From: Streptococcus sp. NPS 308
GTDB lineage: Bacteria > Bacillota > Bacilli > Lactobacillales > Streptococcaceae
Assembly: GCF_002355895.1 (NCBI RefSeq)
Contig: NZ_AP017652.1
Span: forward strand, 839,001-903,000
Direction: 5' to 3'
Length of the DNA stretch: 64,000 nt
Each line of letters opens with the position of its first letter. Position 1 is the first letter of the stretch. Below, piece by piece: positions 19,092 to 28,506 of the stretch. Both the position numbers and the translations under genes were made by a program. The notes under the pieces are model-generated. The model was not told where the DNA came from. It ran no database searches and saw only the letters and a list, made by a program, of their open reading frames with translations.

Positions 19092-19121
19092 AAATTAAAA
19101 GTAATCTTCAAGGAGAATCAA

Positions 19122-19754
19122 ATGATTTACGAATTTTGTGCTGAAAATGTGACCTTGCTTGAAAAAGCGATGCAGGCTGGGGCTCGTCGAATCGAACTTT
19201 GTGATAATTTAGCAGTTGGCGGGACAACACCAAGCTATGGAGTAACCAAGGCAGCTGTTGAATTGGCAGCTAACTACGATACGACCATCATGACCATGAT
19301 TCGTCCACGTGGTGGCGATTTTGTTTATCATGAATTGGAAATTGCCATCATGCTCGAAGACATTCGTTTAACTGCTCAAGCAGGTAGCCAAGGGGTTGTC
19401 TTTGGTGCTCTAACTGCTGATAAGAAGTTGGATAAGGCTAATCTTGAAAAATTAATCGCCGCATCAAAAGGAATGGAAATTGTCTTCCACATGGCCTTTG
19501 ATGAATTGGGCGATGAAGACCAGTTGGAAGCCATTGACTGGCTCAGCCAAGCTGGTGTCACTCGTATTTTGACTCGTGCTGGCGTATCTGGTGACTCGTT
19601 AGAAAAACGTTTTGCCCACTATCACAGAATTTTGGAACATGCAAAAGGTAAAATTGAAATCTTACCAGGCGGAGGGATTGACTTGGACAACCGTCAAACC
19701 TTTATCGACCAACTGGGCGTGACGCAACTTCACGGTACTAAGGTTGTCTTTTAA
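19122..19754 (+). CDS. cutC: CutC family protein (TIM barrel)
   Basis: 210-aa CutC, a TIM-barrel protein historically tied to copper tolerance. Its real biochemical role is debated. Family blocks are present: E-x-C-A-E-N, G-A-R-R-I-E-L-C-D-N-L-A-V-G-G-T-T-P-S, M-I-R-P-R-G-G-D-F, and the C-terminal L-P-G-G-G-I. The length is typical for the bacterial form. It has its own promoter and is followed by a hairpin with only a weak T tract. Confidence 0.92.
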   Translation: MIYEFCAENVTLLEKAMQAGARRIELCDNLAVGGTTPSYGVTKAAVELAANYDTTIMTMIRPRGGDFVYHELEIAIMLEDIRLTAQAGSQGVVFGALTADKKLDKANLEKLIAASKGMEIVFHMAFDELGDEDQLEAIDWLSQAGVTRILTRAGVSGDSLEKRFAHYHRILEHAKGKIEILPGGGIDLDNRQTFIDQLGVTQLHGTKVVF

Positions 19755-19766
19755 AAAATAGAAAGG

Positions 19767-19794
19767 AACTGCTAGCTTTGGGTAGCAGTTTTCA
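19767..19794 (+). terminator. Weak intrinsic terminator after cutC
   Basis: 8-bp stem AACTGCTA / TAGCAGTT with an 8-nt loop and a short T tract. It ends four bases before the next ATG and may leave read-through for that gene. Confidence 0.55.
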
Positions 19795-19797
19795 CTT

Positions 19798-20454
19798 ATG
19801 TTTGATATTTTTAAATCCTATCAGTTTAATCAAGAAAAAGCCAATGCTTATGATTTTATAGAAAATGAGGGAGTCTGGAGCGACACTTTCCAGATTTTGG
19901 ATGGAGACTTTGTCATGACTGTGTCCATCACAACGGATAATGTGAGCTTTCAAGTTTTTGATCAGGAGACTGGTGACCTTTATCCTCAAGTTCATATGGA
20001 AAGCATGAGAGGGACTTTTGTTGGAAGTGTCCGTCAAGCCTGTCTGGAGATTCTCTATCAGATTCGGAAGGCTTGTTTTGATGTGCAGGATTTTATCTGC
20101 CCTCAGACTAAGCGCATCATTGCTCAAGTTCAAGAAAAGTATGGTGATCAGTTGGAATATCTATGGGAAAAATCGCCTGATACAGCTGTATTACGTCATG
20201 AAGATAGTCAAAAGTGGTATGCTGTTTTAATGAGAATTCCTTGGGATAGGCTAGATAAGGCAAGAGAAGGGCAAGTGGAAGCCGTCAACCTCAAACATGA
20301 CTGCGTTGCTGACTTACTCTCACAAAAGGGCATTTATCCTGCCTTTCATATGAACAAACGTTACTGGATTAGTCTTGCTCTTGATGATAGTTTATCGGAT
20401 AACGAAGTTCTAGATTTGCTAGAAATCAGTTGGAATTTGACATTGAAAAAGTAA
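19798..20454 (+). CDS. MmcQ/YjbR-like (CyaY-fold) protein
   Basis: 218-aa protein. The C-terminal half (about residues 105-218) has the MmcQ/YjbR pattern W-Y-A-V-L-M-R-I-P, V-E-A-V-N-L-K, and G-I-Y-P-A-F-H-M-N-K-R-Y-W-I-S-L. The family has a CyaY-like fold and was proposed to bind DNA. The N-terminal half (about 1-100) is less familiar and may be a separate domain. No good ribosome-binding site precedes the ATG, because the upstream bases form the cutC hairpin. Expression may depend on read-through. The function is unknown. Confidence 0.8.
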   Translation: MFDIFKSYQFNQEKANAYDFIENEGVWSDTFQILDGDFVMTVSITTDNVSFQVFDQETGDLYPQVHMESMRGTFVGSVRQACLEILYQIRKACFDVQDFICPQTKRIIAQVQEKYGDQLEYLWEKSPDTAVLRHEDSQKWYAVLMRIPWDRLDKAREGQVEAVNLKHDCVADLLSQKGIYPAFHMNKRYWISLALDDSLSDNEVLDLLEISWNLTLKK

Positions 20455-20511
20455 GGAAATTCCCTTGTGTTTTCAAATACTTTCAATTAGCAAAATATTC
20501 TTTACTGAAGA

Positions 20512-20526
20512 AATTTTCAGAAAATA
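20512..20526 (+). promoter_or_regulatory. CodY-box upstream of leu operon
   Basis: AATTTTCAGAAAATA matches the CodY consensus AATTTTCWGAAAATT at 14 of 15 positions. It lies 12 bp upstream of the leu -35. CodY senses branched-chain amino acids, so repression of a leucine operon here is expected. Binding itself is inferred. Confidence 0.8.
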
Positions 20527-20538
20527 TTGGATTTTTTC

Positions 20539-20567
20539 TTGACAAGAGATTTTTCCTATGATAAAAT
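20539..20567 (+). promoter_or_regulatory. Promoter of leu operon
   Basis: Perfect TTGACA (20539-20544), 17 bp, then TAAAAT (20562-20567) with an extended TG at 20559-20560. Confidence 0.9.
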
Positions 20568-20603
20568 ACTTAACAAGACATCAAACGAAGGAGAAAGTCA
20601 AAC

Positions 20604-20657
20604 ATGAAAACAGCTAAGTTTAATCAATTTGCTTTGTTGTTGAGGTACTCGGGCTAG
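20604..20657 (+). CDS. Leucine leader peptide (LeuL-like)
   Basis: 17-aa peptide M-K-T-A-K-F-N-Q-F-A-L-L-L-R-Y-S-G encoded downstream of the leu promoter, with GAAGGAGAAAG as its RBS. Residues 11-13 are three consecutive Leu codons (TTG TTG TTG). Ribosome stalling here at low charged tRNA-Leu would decide the fold of the RNA downstream. The stop codon sits inside a stem (20651-20660 with 20665-20674). Classic leader-peptide design. Its identity is inferred from position and codon content. Confidence 0.85.
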   Translation: MKTAKFNQFALLLRYSG

Positions 20658-20738
20658 TGCAGAAGCATTAGTCCTGTTTGGCTTACCAAGCGGGAGTAAA
20701 TCAACATCTCGCTTGGGTTTCCGAGCGAGATGTTTTTT
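20651..20738 (+). promoter_or_regulatory. Transcription attenuator of leu operon
   Basis: Three mutually exclusive structures are visible. Hairpin 1:2 pairs 20651-20660 with 20665-20674 and covers the leader stop codon. A candidate antiterminator pairs 20686-20695 with 20707-20716. The terminator pairs 20703-20713 with 20724-20734 (11 bp, extendable inward) and is followed by six Ts. No T-box motif (AGGGTGGNACCGCG) is present, so this is ribosome-mediated rather than tRNA-sensing control. Confidence 0.82.
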
Positions 20739-20768
20739 CTATACTGAAATTTTGAAGGGGGAATTCTC

Positions 20769-22331
20769 ATGCGTAGAGTTGAGTTTTTAGATACCAGTCT
20801 CCGTGATGGTGAGCAGACACCAGGCGTTAACTTTTCAATCAAGGAAAAGGTCGCCATTGCAAGACAGCTGGAGAAATGGGGGATTTCGGCTATCGAAGCT
20901 GGTTTTCCAGCGGCGAGTCCAGATTCATTTACAGCAGTTCAGGAGATTGCCAAGGTCTTGAAGAAAACATCGGTGACAGGTTTGGCCCGTTCGGTCAAGT
21001 CTGATATAGATGCTTGTTATGAGGCGCTAAAGGATGCCAAGTATCCTCAGGTTCACGTCTTTATCGCGACCAGTCCGATTCACCGTAAGTATAAGCTCAA
21101 TAAGAGCAAGGAAGAGATTTTGGAAGCAATCAGTGAACATGTTTCTTATGCTCGTTCTAAGTTTGAAATTGTCGAATTTTCTCCAGAGGATGCGACCAGA
21201 ACAGAATTGGATTTCCTCTTGCAAGTTGTTCAGACAGCTGTGGATGCAGGTGCGACCTACATCAATATCCCTGACACGGTTGGATTTACGACGCCAGAGG
21301 AATATGGTGCCATCTTCAAATACTTAATTGAGAATGTCAAGACCGATCGTCAGATTATCTATTCTCCTCACTGTCATGATGATCTCGGAATGGCAGTAGC
21401 TAATAGTCTTGCTGCTGTTAAGAATGGAGCAGGACGAGTCGAAGGAACCATCAATGGTATCGGGGAGCGAGCTGGCAATGCTGCTTTGGAAGAAATTGCA
21501 GTGGCGCTTAATATTCGCCAAGATTACTACCAAGCAGAAACCAGTATTGTCCTAAACGAAACCATCAATACGTCAGAAATGGTTTCTCGCTTCTCAGGTA
21601 TTCCAGTTCCTAAAAACAAGGCGGTTGTTGGAGGAAATGCCTTCTCTCATGAATCGGGTATTCACCAAGATGGAGTCCTTAAAAATCCTCTTACCTATGA
21701 AATTATTACACCTGAATTGGTTGGTGTCAAGAGTAACAGTCTTCCGCTTGGAAAATTGTCCGGTCGCCACGCTTTTGTAGAAAAACTAAGAGATTTGGCT
21801 CTAGACTTTACTGAAGAAGATATCAAACCACTCTTTGCTAAGTTCAAGGCACTAGCGGACAAAAAGCAAGAAATCACAGATGCAGATATTCGTGCTCTGG
21901 TAGCTGGAATCATGGTTGAAAACCCAGAAGGCTTTCACTTTGATGATTTACAACTTCAAACCCATGCGGATAAAGACATTGAAGCAATTGTCAGCCTTGC
22001 TAATATGGATGGTGAGAAGGTTGAGTTTAATGCGACCGGACAAGGTTCTGTAGAGGCAATCTTCAACGCTATCGATAAGTTCTTCAATCAATCCGTTCGC
22101 TTGGTGTCTTACACAATTGATGCGGTGACAGATGGGATCGATGCCCAGGCTCGTGTCTTGGTCACTGTTGAAAACAGAGATACAGAAACCATCTTTAACG
22201 CGGCAGGTCTTGACTTCGATGTATTGAAGGCTTCGGCGATTGCTTATATCAATGCCAATACCTTTGTTCAAAAGGAGAATGCTGGTGAGATGGGGCACAG
22301 CGTTTCCTACCGAGACATGCCTAGTGTGTAA
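20769..22331 (+). CDS. leuA: 2-isopropylmalate synthase
   Basis: 520-aa first enzyme of leucine synthesis, condensing acetyl-CoA with 2-ketoisovalerate. The N-terminal HMGL-like TIM barrel has L-R-D-G-E-Q-T-P-G, the metal/catalytic H-C-H-D-D-L-G-M-A and G-N-A-A-L-E-E. The C-terminal regulatory domain (about residues 390-510), which mediates leucine feedback inhibition, is present. AAGGGGG precedes the ATG. It is the first structural gene after the attenuator. Confidence 0.97.
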   Translation: MRRVEFLDTSLRDGEQTPGVNFSIKEKVAIARQLEKWGISAIEAGFPAASPDSFTAVQEIAKVLKKTSVTGLARSVKSDIDACYEALKDAKYPQVHVFIATSPIHRKYKLNKSKEEILEAISEHVSYARSKFEIVEFSPEDATRTELDFLLQVVQTAVDAGATYINIPDTVGFTTPEEYGAIFKYLIENVKTDRQIIYSPHCHDDLGMAVANSLAAVKNGAGRVEGTINGIGERAGNAALEEIAVALNIRQDYYQAETSIVLNETINTSEMVSRFSGIPVPKNKAVVGGNAFSHESGIHQDGVLKNPLTYEIITPELVGVKSNSLPLGKLSGRHAFVEKLRDLALDFTEEDIKPLFAKFKALADKKQEITDADIRALVAGIMVENPEGFHFDDLQLQTHADKDIEAIVSLANMDGEKVEFNATGQGSVEAIFNAIDKFFNQSVRLVSYTIDAVTDGIDAQARVLVTVENRDTETIFNAAGLDFDVLKASAIAYINANTFVQKENAGEMGHSVSYRDMPSV

Positions 22332-22342
22332 AGGAGAAGGCT

Positions 22343-23380
22343 ATGGCAAAGAAAATAGTAGCTTTAGCAGGGGATGGAATCGGTCCAGAAATTATGGAAG
22401 CTGGTTTAGCGGTTCTGGAAGCTTTAGCCGAAAAAACCAACTTTGACTATGAGATAGATAGACGCCCCTTTGGAGGTGCAGGTATTGATGCTGAGGGGCA
22501 TCCCTTACCTGATGAGACTCTCAAGGCATGTAGAGAAGCAGATGCTATTCTCCTAGCGGCTATTGGTAGTCCCCAGTATGATGGGGCAGCGGTTCGGCCT
22601 GAACAAGGCTTGCTTACTCTTCGTAAGGAACTCAATCTCTATGCTAATATTCGCCCCGTAAAAATATTTGAAAGTCTCAAACATTTGTCACCTCTCAAAC
22701 CTGAACGAATTGCTGGTGTGGACTTTGTCGTGGTGCGTGAGTTGACAGGAGGTATTTACTTCGGTGACCATATCCTTGAAGAGCGCAAAGCGCGTGATAT
22801 CAACGACTACAGTTATGAGGAAGTGGAGCGGATTATTCGCAAGGCCTTTGAAATTGCAAAAAATCGAAGAAAAATCCTTACCAGCATCGACAAGCAAAAT
22901 GTTCTAGCGACATCAAAACTCTGGCGCAGAGTGGCTGAGGAGGTTGCCAAGGATTTCCCAGATGTGACCTTGGAACACCAGTTGGTGGACTCAGCTGCCA
23001 TGCTTATGATTACCAATCCTGCTAAATTTGATGTCATCGTGACAGAAAATCTTTTTGGAGATATTCTATCAGATGAATCAAGCGTTCTATCTGGCACACT
23101 TGGTGTCATGCCATCTGCTAGTCACTCTGAAAATGGCCCAAGTCTCTATGAGCCCATTCACGGTTCGGCACCTGATATTGCTGGTCAGGGAATTGCCAAT
23201 CCTATTTCCATGATTTTATCAGTAGCCATGATGTTGAGAGATAGTTTTGGATGTTTTGAGGATGCAGAGCGTATCGAGCATGCTGTAGAAGCCAGTTTGG
23301 CAGCAGGAATTTTAACGAGAGATATAGGAGGAAAGGCTTCTACCAAGGAAATGACGGAAGCCATCATTGAAAGACTATGA
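22343..23380 (+). CDS. leuB: 3-isopropylmalate dehydrogenase
   Basis: 345-aa NAD-dependent oxidative decarboxylase, third step of leucine synthesis. It carries G-D-G-I-G-P-E-I, the R-P dipeptide followed by V-V-R-E-L-T-G-G-I-Y-F-G, the catalytic Lys/Asp block, and N-L-F-G-D-I-L-S-D-E. The NAD-binding G-S-A-P-D-I-A-G-Q-G-I-A-N-P region is present. AAAGGAGAAGG precedes the ATG. The stop overlaps the next gene's start (ATGA). Confidence 0.97.
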   Translation: MAKKIVALAGDGIGPEIMEAGLAVLEALAEKTNFDYEIDRRPFGGAGIDAEGHPLPDETLKACREADAILLAAIGSPQYDGAAVRPEQGLLTLRKELNLYANIRPVKIFESLKHLSPLKPERIAGVDFVVVRELTGGIYFGDHILEERKARDINDYSYEEVERIIRKAFEIAKNRRKILTSIDKQNVLATSKLWRRVAEEVAKDFPDVTLEHQLVDSAAMLMITNPAKFDVIVTENLFGDILSDESSVLSGTLGVMPSASHSENGPSLYEPIHGSAPDIAGQGIANPISMILSVAMMLRDSFGCFEDAERIEHAVEASLAAGILTRDIGGKASTKEMTEAIIERL

Positions 23381-23646
23381 AGATAAACGAAGGAATTACC
23401 GTTACTCTTTTGATTTGGAATCTTTTGATATTTATAATCTATGGCATTGACAAATCCAAGGCAAGAAGAGGTGCTTGGCGCGTCCCAGAGAAAATTCTCT
23501 TGACGATAGCACTTGTCTGTGGTGGATTTGGTGCCTGGTTAGCAGGAATGATCTTTCATCACAAGACTCGAAAATGGTATTTTAAAACGGTTTGGTTCCT
23601 TGGCATGGTAACCACACTAGTAGCCCTATATTTCATTTGGAGGTAA
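23377..23646 (+). CDS. DUF1294 small membrane protein in leu operon
   Basis: 89-aa integral membrane protein of the DUF1294 family. It has hydrophobic segments at about residues 7-24 and 66-87, and the family block Y-G-I-D-K-S-K-A-R-R-G-A-W-R-V-P-E-K-I-L-L followed by G-G-F-G-A-W. It overlaps leuB by 4 bp and ends 3 bp before leuC, so it is translated with the pathway. The function is unknown. Its conserved place between leuB and leuC in mitis-group streptococci (from memory) suggests a linked role, possibly only co-regulation. Confidence 0.88.
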   Translation: MKINEGITVTLLIWNLLIFIIYGIDKSKARRGAWRVPEKILLTIALVCGGFGAWLAGMIFHHKTRKWYFKTVWFLGMVTTLVALYFIWR

Positions 23647-23649
23647 TGG

Positions 23650-25032
23650 ATGGCAGGAAAATCGATTTTTGATAAATTATGGGAACGTCATGTCATCACA
23701 GGAGAAGAGGGGCAGCCCCAACTCATGTATGTGGACCAGCACTATATTCATGAAGTGACTAGTCCCCAAGCTTTTCAAGGATTACGAGATGCAGGACGCA
23801 GATTGAGACGACCAGACTTGACATTTGGAACTTTTGACCACAATGTACCAACTGTCAATATCTACGATATTCGAGATGTGATTTCTAAGGCTCAAATTGA
23901 TAAGCTTGCTGAAAATGTTGAGGAGTTTGGGATTGAACATGCTGCCCACGGTTCTGAAAAGCAGGGAATCGTTCACATGGTAGGTCCAGAAACAGGACGG
24001 ACGCAACCAGGAAAATTCATCGTCTGTGGCGATAGCCATACAGCTACCCACGGAGCTTTCGGAGCTATCGCCTTTGGGATTGGGACTAGTGAGGTTGAGC
24101 ATGTCTTCGCTACCCAGACCCTCTGGCAGGTCAAACCCAAGAAAATGCTGGTAGAATTCACTGGTGTTCCTCAAAAAGGAGTTTATTCCAAGGATTACAT
24201 TCTCGCCTTGATTGCCAAGTACGGCGTTGCTTGTGGTGTAGGCTATGTGGTGGAATATCGTGGGCAAGCGATTGATGCTCTGACCATGGAAGAGCGAATG
24301 ACCATCTGCAATATGTCCATCGAGTTTGGCTCTAAAATGGGCATTATGAATCCAGATCAGACCACTTTTGACTATCTCAAGGGACGAGAATGTGTTCCAG
24401 AGGATTTCGAGGAGGCGGTGGCTGATTGGAAAACCCTTGTCAGCGATGAGGATGCTGTCTATGATAAGGTTATCCAGATGGATGTCTCAGACTTGGCTCC
24501 CATGGTGACCTGGGGAACCAATCCTGCTATGGGTGTTGACTTTGACAGTAGCTTCCCAGAAATTAAGGATATGAATGATGAGCGAGCGTACAATTACATG
24601 GACTTGGAGCCTGGTCAAAAGCCAGCAGATATTGAACTAGGTTATATCTTTATCGGATCTTGTACCAATGCTCGTCTCAGTGACTTGCAACTGGCTGCGC
24701 GATTTGTCAAAGGGAAGAAAATTGCTCCCAATCTAACAGCAATTGTAGTTCCAGGCTCTCGTCCTGTGAAACGAGCCGCTGAGAAGTTGGGCTTGGATAA
24801 GGTCTTCTTAGATGCTGGCTTTGAGTGGAGAGACCCAGGTTGCTCCATGTGCCTGGGGATGAATCCTGACAAGGTCCCTGATGGTGTACACTGTGCCTCA
24901 ACCAGTAACCGCAATTTTGAAGATAGACAGGGATTTGGTGCTAAGACCCATCTCTGCAGTCCAGCCATGGCAGCTGCAGCGGCTATCGCAGGGCGCTTCG
25001 TAGATGTTCGGAAAATGCCAGAGGCCCAGTAA
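23650..25032 (+). CDS. leuC: 3-isopropylmalate dehydratase large subunit
   Basis: 460-aa large subunit of isopropylmalate isomerase. The [4Fe-4S] ligands are visible as I-G-S-C-T-N-A-R and [11 protein letters not shown]. Other aconitase-family motifs include [14 protein letters not shown] and the C-terminal [12 protein letters not shown]. Intact and full length. It works with LeuD, encoded 9 bp downstream. Confidence 0.97.
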   Translation: MAGKSIFDKLWERHVITGEEGQPQLMYVDQHYIHEVTSPQAFQGLRDAGRRLRRPDLTFGTFDHNVPTVNIYDIRDVISKAQIDKLAENVEEFGIEHAAHGSEKQGIVHMVGPETGRTQPGKFIVCGDSHTATHGAFGAIAFGIGTSEVEHVFATQTLWQVKPKKMLVEFTGVPQKGVYSKDYILALIAKYGVACGVGYVVEYRGQAIDALTMEERMTICNMSIEFGSKMGIMNPDQTTFDYLKGRECVPEDFEEAVADWKTLVSDEDAVYDKVIQMDVSDLAPMVTWGTNPAMGVDFDSSFPEIKDMNDERAYNYMDLEPGQKPADIELGYIFIGSCTNARLSDLQLAARFVKGKKIAPNLTAIVVPGSRPVKRAAEKLGLDKVFLDAGFEWRDPGCSMCLGMNPDKVPDGVHCASTSNRNFEDRQGFGAKTHLCSPAMAAAAAIAGRFVDVRKMPEAQ

Positions 25033-25041
25033 GGAGAGGAT

Positions 25042-25635
25042 ATGGAGAAATTTACAGTTTATACGGGAACGACCGTTCCTCTCATGAATGATAACATTGA
25101 TACTGACCAAATCCTTCCCAAGCAGTTTCTCAAGTTAATTGATAAGAAAGGCTTTGGTAAGTATCTCATGTATGCTTGGCGTTATCTGGACGATAACTAC
25201 ACTGAGGATCCAGACTTTGTCTTTAACCGACCTGAATATCGAAAAGCCAGTATCCTCATCTCAGGGGATAACTTTGGGGCAGGTTCTTCGAGAGAACACG
25301 CAGCTTGGGCTCTAGCCGACTATGGTTTTAAGGTTGTGATTGCAGGATCTTTCGGAGACATTCATTACAATAATGAACTCAATAATGGCATGTTGCCCAT
25401 TGTCCAGCCCAGAGATGTTCGAGAGAAACTAGCCCAACTCAAACCGACTGACCAGGTAACTGTGGACTTGGAACAACAGAAAATCATCTCACCAGTTGGA
25501 GAATTCACTTTTGAAATTGATAGCGAATGGAAACACAAACTCTTAAATGGTTTGGATGATATCGGTATTACTTTGCAGTATGAAGATTTGATTGCTGCTT
25601 ATGAAAAACAACGCCCAGCCTATTGGCAGGAATAG
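25042..25635 (+). CDS. leuD: 3-isopropylmalate dehydratase small subunit
   Basis: 197-aa swivel-domain subunit of isopropylmalate isomerase. It has [28 protein letters not shown] and N-N-G-M-L-P. Typical length. AAGGAGAGG precedes the ATG. No terminator separates it from the YrdC-like gene, 29 bp further on. Confidence 0.97.
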   Translation: MEKFTVYTGTTVPLMNDNIDTDQILPKQFLKLIDKKGFGKYLMYAWRYLDDNYTEDPDFVFNRPEYRKASILISGDNFGAGSSREHAAWALADYGFKVVIAGSFGDIHYNNELNNGMLPIVQPRDVREKLAQLKPTDQVTVDLEQQKIISPVGEFTFEIDSEWKHKLLNGLDDIGITLQYEDLIAAYEKQRPAYWQE

Positions 25636-25664
25636 AATAAAAATAGAAAAGGAACTATAGAACT

Positions 25665-26444
25665 ATGACAAAACACATTCAATGGAACGGAACACTTTCT
25701 CAAGAAGGCTATGACATTTTAAAAGGTGAGGGCGGATGTATCGTTTGCCCCACAAAAGTTGGTTACATTATCATGACGAGCGATAAGGCAGGTCTTGAAC
25801 GCAAATTTGAAGCTAAAGAGCGTAACCGTAACAAACCAGGTGTTGTGCTTTGTGGTAGCATGGACGAGCTACGCGCTTTAGCACAACTCAACCCAGAAAT
25901 TGAAGCCTTCTACCAAAAACATTGGGACGAAGACATTCTCCTTGGTTGTATCCTTCCTTGGAAACCAGAAGCTTTTGAAAAACTCAAAGCATACGGTGAT
26001 GGCCGTGAAGAACTCATGACTGACGTTCGTGGTACTAGCTGTTTTGTCATCAAGTTTGGTAAAGCTGGTGAACAGTTGGCTGCAAAACTTTGGGAAGAAG
26101 GCAAGATGGTCTATGCCTCATCAGCTAACCCATCTGGTAAAGGAAACCGTGGTAAGGTGGAAGGTATCGGTCAACGTATCGAAGGAGCAGTGGACCTTGT
26201 CATCGAAGCAGACGACTATGTGGCATCTATCCAACCTGACAAAACGATTGAAACTCGCTACGAGCAAGGTGTGATGGTATCTATGGTTGATAAAGATGGT
26301 AAGCTCATCCCAGAACAAGGAGGAGACCGTTCAATCTCACCAGCACCAGTCGTGATCCGTAAAGGACTTGACATTGATAAAATCATGATGCATTTGTCAG
26401 ATACCTTTAACTCATGGGACTACCGTCAGGGTGAGTATTACTAA
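25665..26444 (+). CDS. Sua5/YciO/YrdC-family protein
   Basis: 259-aa protein of the YrdC-like superfamily, whose best-known members make threonylcarbamoyl-AMP for the tRNA t6A modification. Family features are C-I-V-C-P-T-K-V-G-Y near residue 22, the lysine-rich K-E-R-N-R-N-K-P-G-V-V (replacing the usual K-R-P/K-x-R-P block), and A-S-S-A-N-P-S-G-K-G. It is divergent from standard TsaC/Sua5, and mitis streptococci encode another TsaC elsewhere (from memory), so the substrate may differ. It is cotranscribed with leuD or read through, because no promoter is seen in the 29-bp gap. Confidence 0.78.
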   Translation: MTKHIQWNGTLSQEGYDILKGEGGCIVCPTKVGYIIMTSDKAGLERKFEAKERNRNKPGVVLCGSMDELRALAQLNPEIEAFYQKHWDEDILLGCILPWKPEAFEKLKAYGDGREELMTDVRGTSCFVIKFGKAGEQLAAKLWEEGKMVYASSANPSGKGNRGKVEGIGQRIEGAVDLVIEADDYVASIQPDKTIETRYEQGVMVSMVDKDGKLIPEQGGDRSISPAPVVIRKGLDIDKIMMHLSDTFNSWDYRQGEYY

Positions 26445-26453
26445 GATAAAAAA

Positions 26454-26506
26454 GAGTCTAGTGTTAAGAGGGAATAAAACCCTCTACTCTAGGCTTTTTC
26501 TTTAGA
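26454..26506 (+). terminator. Terminator after YrdC-like gene
   Basis: Inner stem AGAGGG (26467-26472) / CCCTCT (26480-26485) and outer stem CTAG (26458-26461) / CTAG (26489-26492), then five Ts. It closes the leu operon and separates it from mcrB. Confidence 0.75.
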
Positions 26507-26531
26507 AATTCTTTTCATTTCCCATAGGATA

Positions 26532-26540
26532 TGATATTCT
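26532..26540 (+). promoter_or_regulatory. Probable extended -10 promoter of mcrBC
   Basis: TG-a-TATTCT in a very AT-rich gap. The -35 is only loosely TTGACA-like. Confidence 0.5.
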
Positions 26541-26595
26541 ATATATGAAATATATAGTTTTTTATTCGAACATTATTATAAAAGGAGTAAGATTG

Positions 26596-28506
26596 ATGGA
26601 TAAAAGAAAGGTTAGCTTGGAAGATTTTTATGCTTGGTATCAAGAAAATAAAATAAGATTAAGAGAAGATGCATTTAAATATAGTGTTCACAATGAAAAA
26701 TTACGTGAAGAATTTCTTAAAGAATGGCCACTTGATAGAATTTTAACCATGTCTATCGATGAATACGTCATTGGGAAAGGTGCTAAAAGTAATTCTTTTT
26801 GCTATGCTCTTGAGATAGGAAAGTACCAATCATTATTTATGGGGATTGGTGGAGGAGGTTCTTCAAAATTTGGTATTTATTGGAATGAGGATACCAAAAG
26901 CTATAAGAATCAAGCAAATAAAATCATTCCAGAATCAGAACTAGAAGACCGATTTAACAAATTAAAATCGGATTTGTATGAGATCATCCAAGCTGGTAGA
27001 ATGTTGGATTTCAATAATCCTATCTTTGACATGAAACAGTCAAAGAATGAATTTATTAGGCGTTCTGCAGTGGTAACAAAACTACTTTGTATTTATTCTG
27101 AGAATCCTTCTTTTTTAGGAGTAAATATGAATAGTCAAAATGAATTTTGGAATAGGTTGATTCCCCAAAGCAATCAAGGAGGGCCCTATCGTCAGAATCA
27201 TGAGATTTGTAAACTGTTTTCTAAAACATATCCTGAACTAGAATCTTCAATGTTGGGTAGTATTTTATTTGAATATTCAAAAGATTTTATAGACAGTGAT
27301 AATAAGCAAGGAGAGAAAGAAATGTCTGAACAAAATAATATTCATCATCCCTTGAGTAATATCTTGTTACAATCCAAAAACCTCATCCTCCGTGGTGCTC
27401 CTGGCACAGGAAAAACTTATCTTGCTAAAGAAATTGCGGCAGAGCTAACGGGTGGTAATGAAGATCAAATCGGCTTTGTACAGTTTCACCCATCTTATGA
27501 TTATACGGATTTTGTAGAGGGTTTGAGACCGGTATCAAATGGCGATGGAGCTATTGAGTTTAGGCTACAGGATGGTATTTTTAAAGATTTTTGTCAGAAA
27601 GCAAAAGAAGCCCAATTGATTGGAGGACAAGATAATTTTGATGAAGCTTGGGATTCTTACTTAGAATATATAAATGTTGCTGAAGAAAAAGAATATATAA
27701 CAAAAACATCTTACTTATCTGTCAATAGTAGACAAAATTTGTCAGTAAATTATGATAGTGGTGTTCCAGGATGGTCACTACCTCGCAAATATGTTTACGA
27801 GTTGTATAAAGATAAAAATTATAATAAGCAAGAATACTACAAAAGTGGTGGAAGAACTGTCCTAGAAATATTGAGAAAGAGATTTGGTCTGAAAGAATAC
27901 CTTTCTCCAACAGAGGTTGACACAGACAAGAAATTCGTTTTCATCATCGATGAGATCAATCGTGGGGAGATTTCTAAAATTTTTGGCGAACTCTTTTTCT
28001 CTATCGACCCTGGTTATCGTGGTGAAAAGGGAAGTGTTTCTACCCAATATGCCAATCTACACGAAACTGATGAAAAGTTTTATATCCCTGAAAATGTCTA
28101 CATCATCGGAACTATGAATGATATTGATCGTTCAGTGGATACCTTTGATTTTGCTATGCGTCGTCGTTTTCGTTTTGTTGAAGTTACTGCTGAAAGTCAA
28201 GTTGCTATGTTGGATAAAGAACTGGGTATTCATGCTGAAGAAGCTAAAACTCGACTAAGGAACTTGAATGTTGCTATCGAAAATGTTCAGGAGCTAAACA
28301 GTCATTATCATATCGGACCAAGTTATTTCCGTAATTTAAAAGAATTGGATTATGATTATGAATTACTCTGGTCTGATTATCTCAAACCACTTTTGGAAGA
28401 TTACTTGCGTGGTTCTTATGAAGAAGACGAAATACTGAATACTTTGAAAAAAGCATATGATTTGACAAATCAGCAAGATATTGGTGATGACGATGCAGTT
28501 AACTGA
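26596..28506 (+). CDS. mcrB: McrB-type AAA+ GTPase of a modified-DNA restriction system
   Basis: 636-aa protein. The C-terminal half is an McrB-family AAA+ motor: Walker A R-G-A-P-G-T-G-K-T (from residue 266), Walker B F-I-I-D-E-I-N-R-G (D452) and the McrB NxxD signature N-D-I-D (508-511). R-R-R-F follows. McrB binds methylated DNA and uses GTP to drive translocation with McrC. Residues 1-240 form an N-terminal specificity region I do not recognise (blocks Y-V-I-G-K-G-A-K-S and F-M-G-I-G-G-G-G-S-S-K-F). The start at 26596 follows AAAGGAG; an upstream in-frame ATG (26545) is less likely. It overlaps mcrC by about 14 bp. Confidence 0.88.
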   Translation: MDKRKVSLEDFYAWYQENKIRLREDAFKYSVHNEKLREEFLKEWPLDRILTMSIDEYVIGKGAKSNSFCYALEIGKYQSLFMGIGGGGSSKFGIYWNEDTKSYKNQANKIIPESELEDRFNKLKSDLYEIIQAGRMLDFNNPIFDMKQSKNEFIRRSAVVTKLLCIYSENPSFLGVNMNSQNEFWNRLIPQSNQGGPYRQNHEICKLFSKTYPELESSMLGSILFEYSKDFIDSDNKQGEKEMSEQNNIHHPLSNILLQSKNLILRGAPGTGKTYLAKEIAAELTGGNEDQIGFVQFHPSYDYTDFVEGLRPVSNGDGAIEFRLQDGIFKDFCQKAKEAQLIGGQDNFDEAWDSYLEYINVAEEKEYITKTSYLSVNSRQNLSVNYDSGVPGWSLPRKYVYELYKDKNYNKQEYYKSGGRTVLEILRKRFGLKEYLSPTEVDTDKKFVFIIDEINRGEISKIFGELFFSIDPGYRGEKGSVSTQYANLHETDEKFYIPENVYIIGTMNDIDRSVDTFDFAMRRRFRFVEVTAESQVAMLDKELGIHAEEAKTRLRNLNVAIENVQELNSHYHIGPSYFRNLKELDYDYELLWSDYLKPLLEDYLRGSYEEDEILNTLKKAYDLTNQQDIGDDDAVN

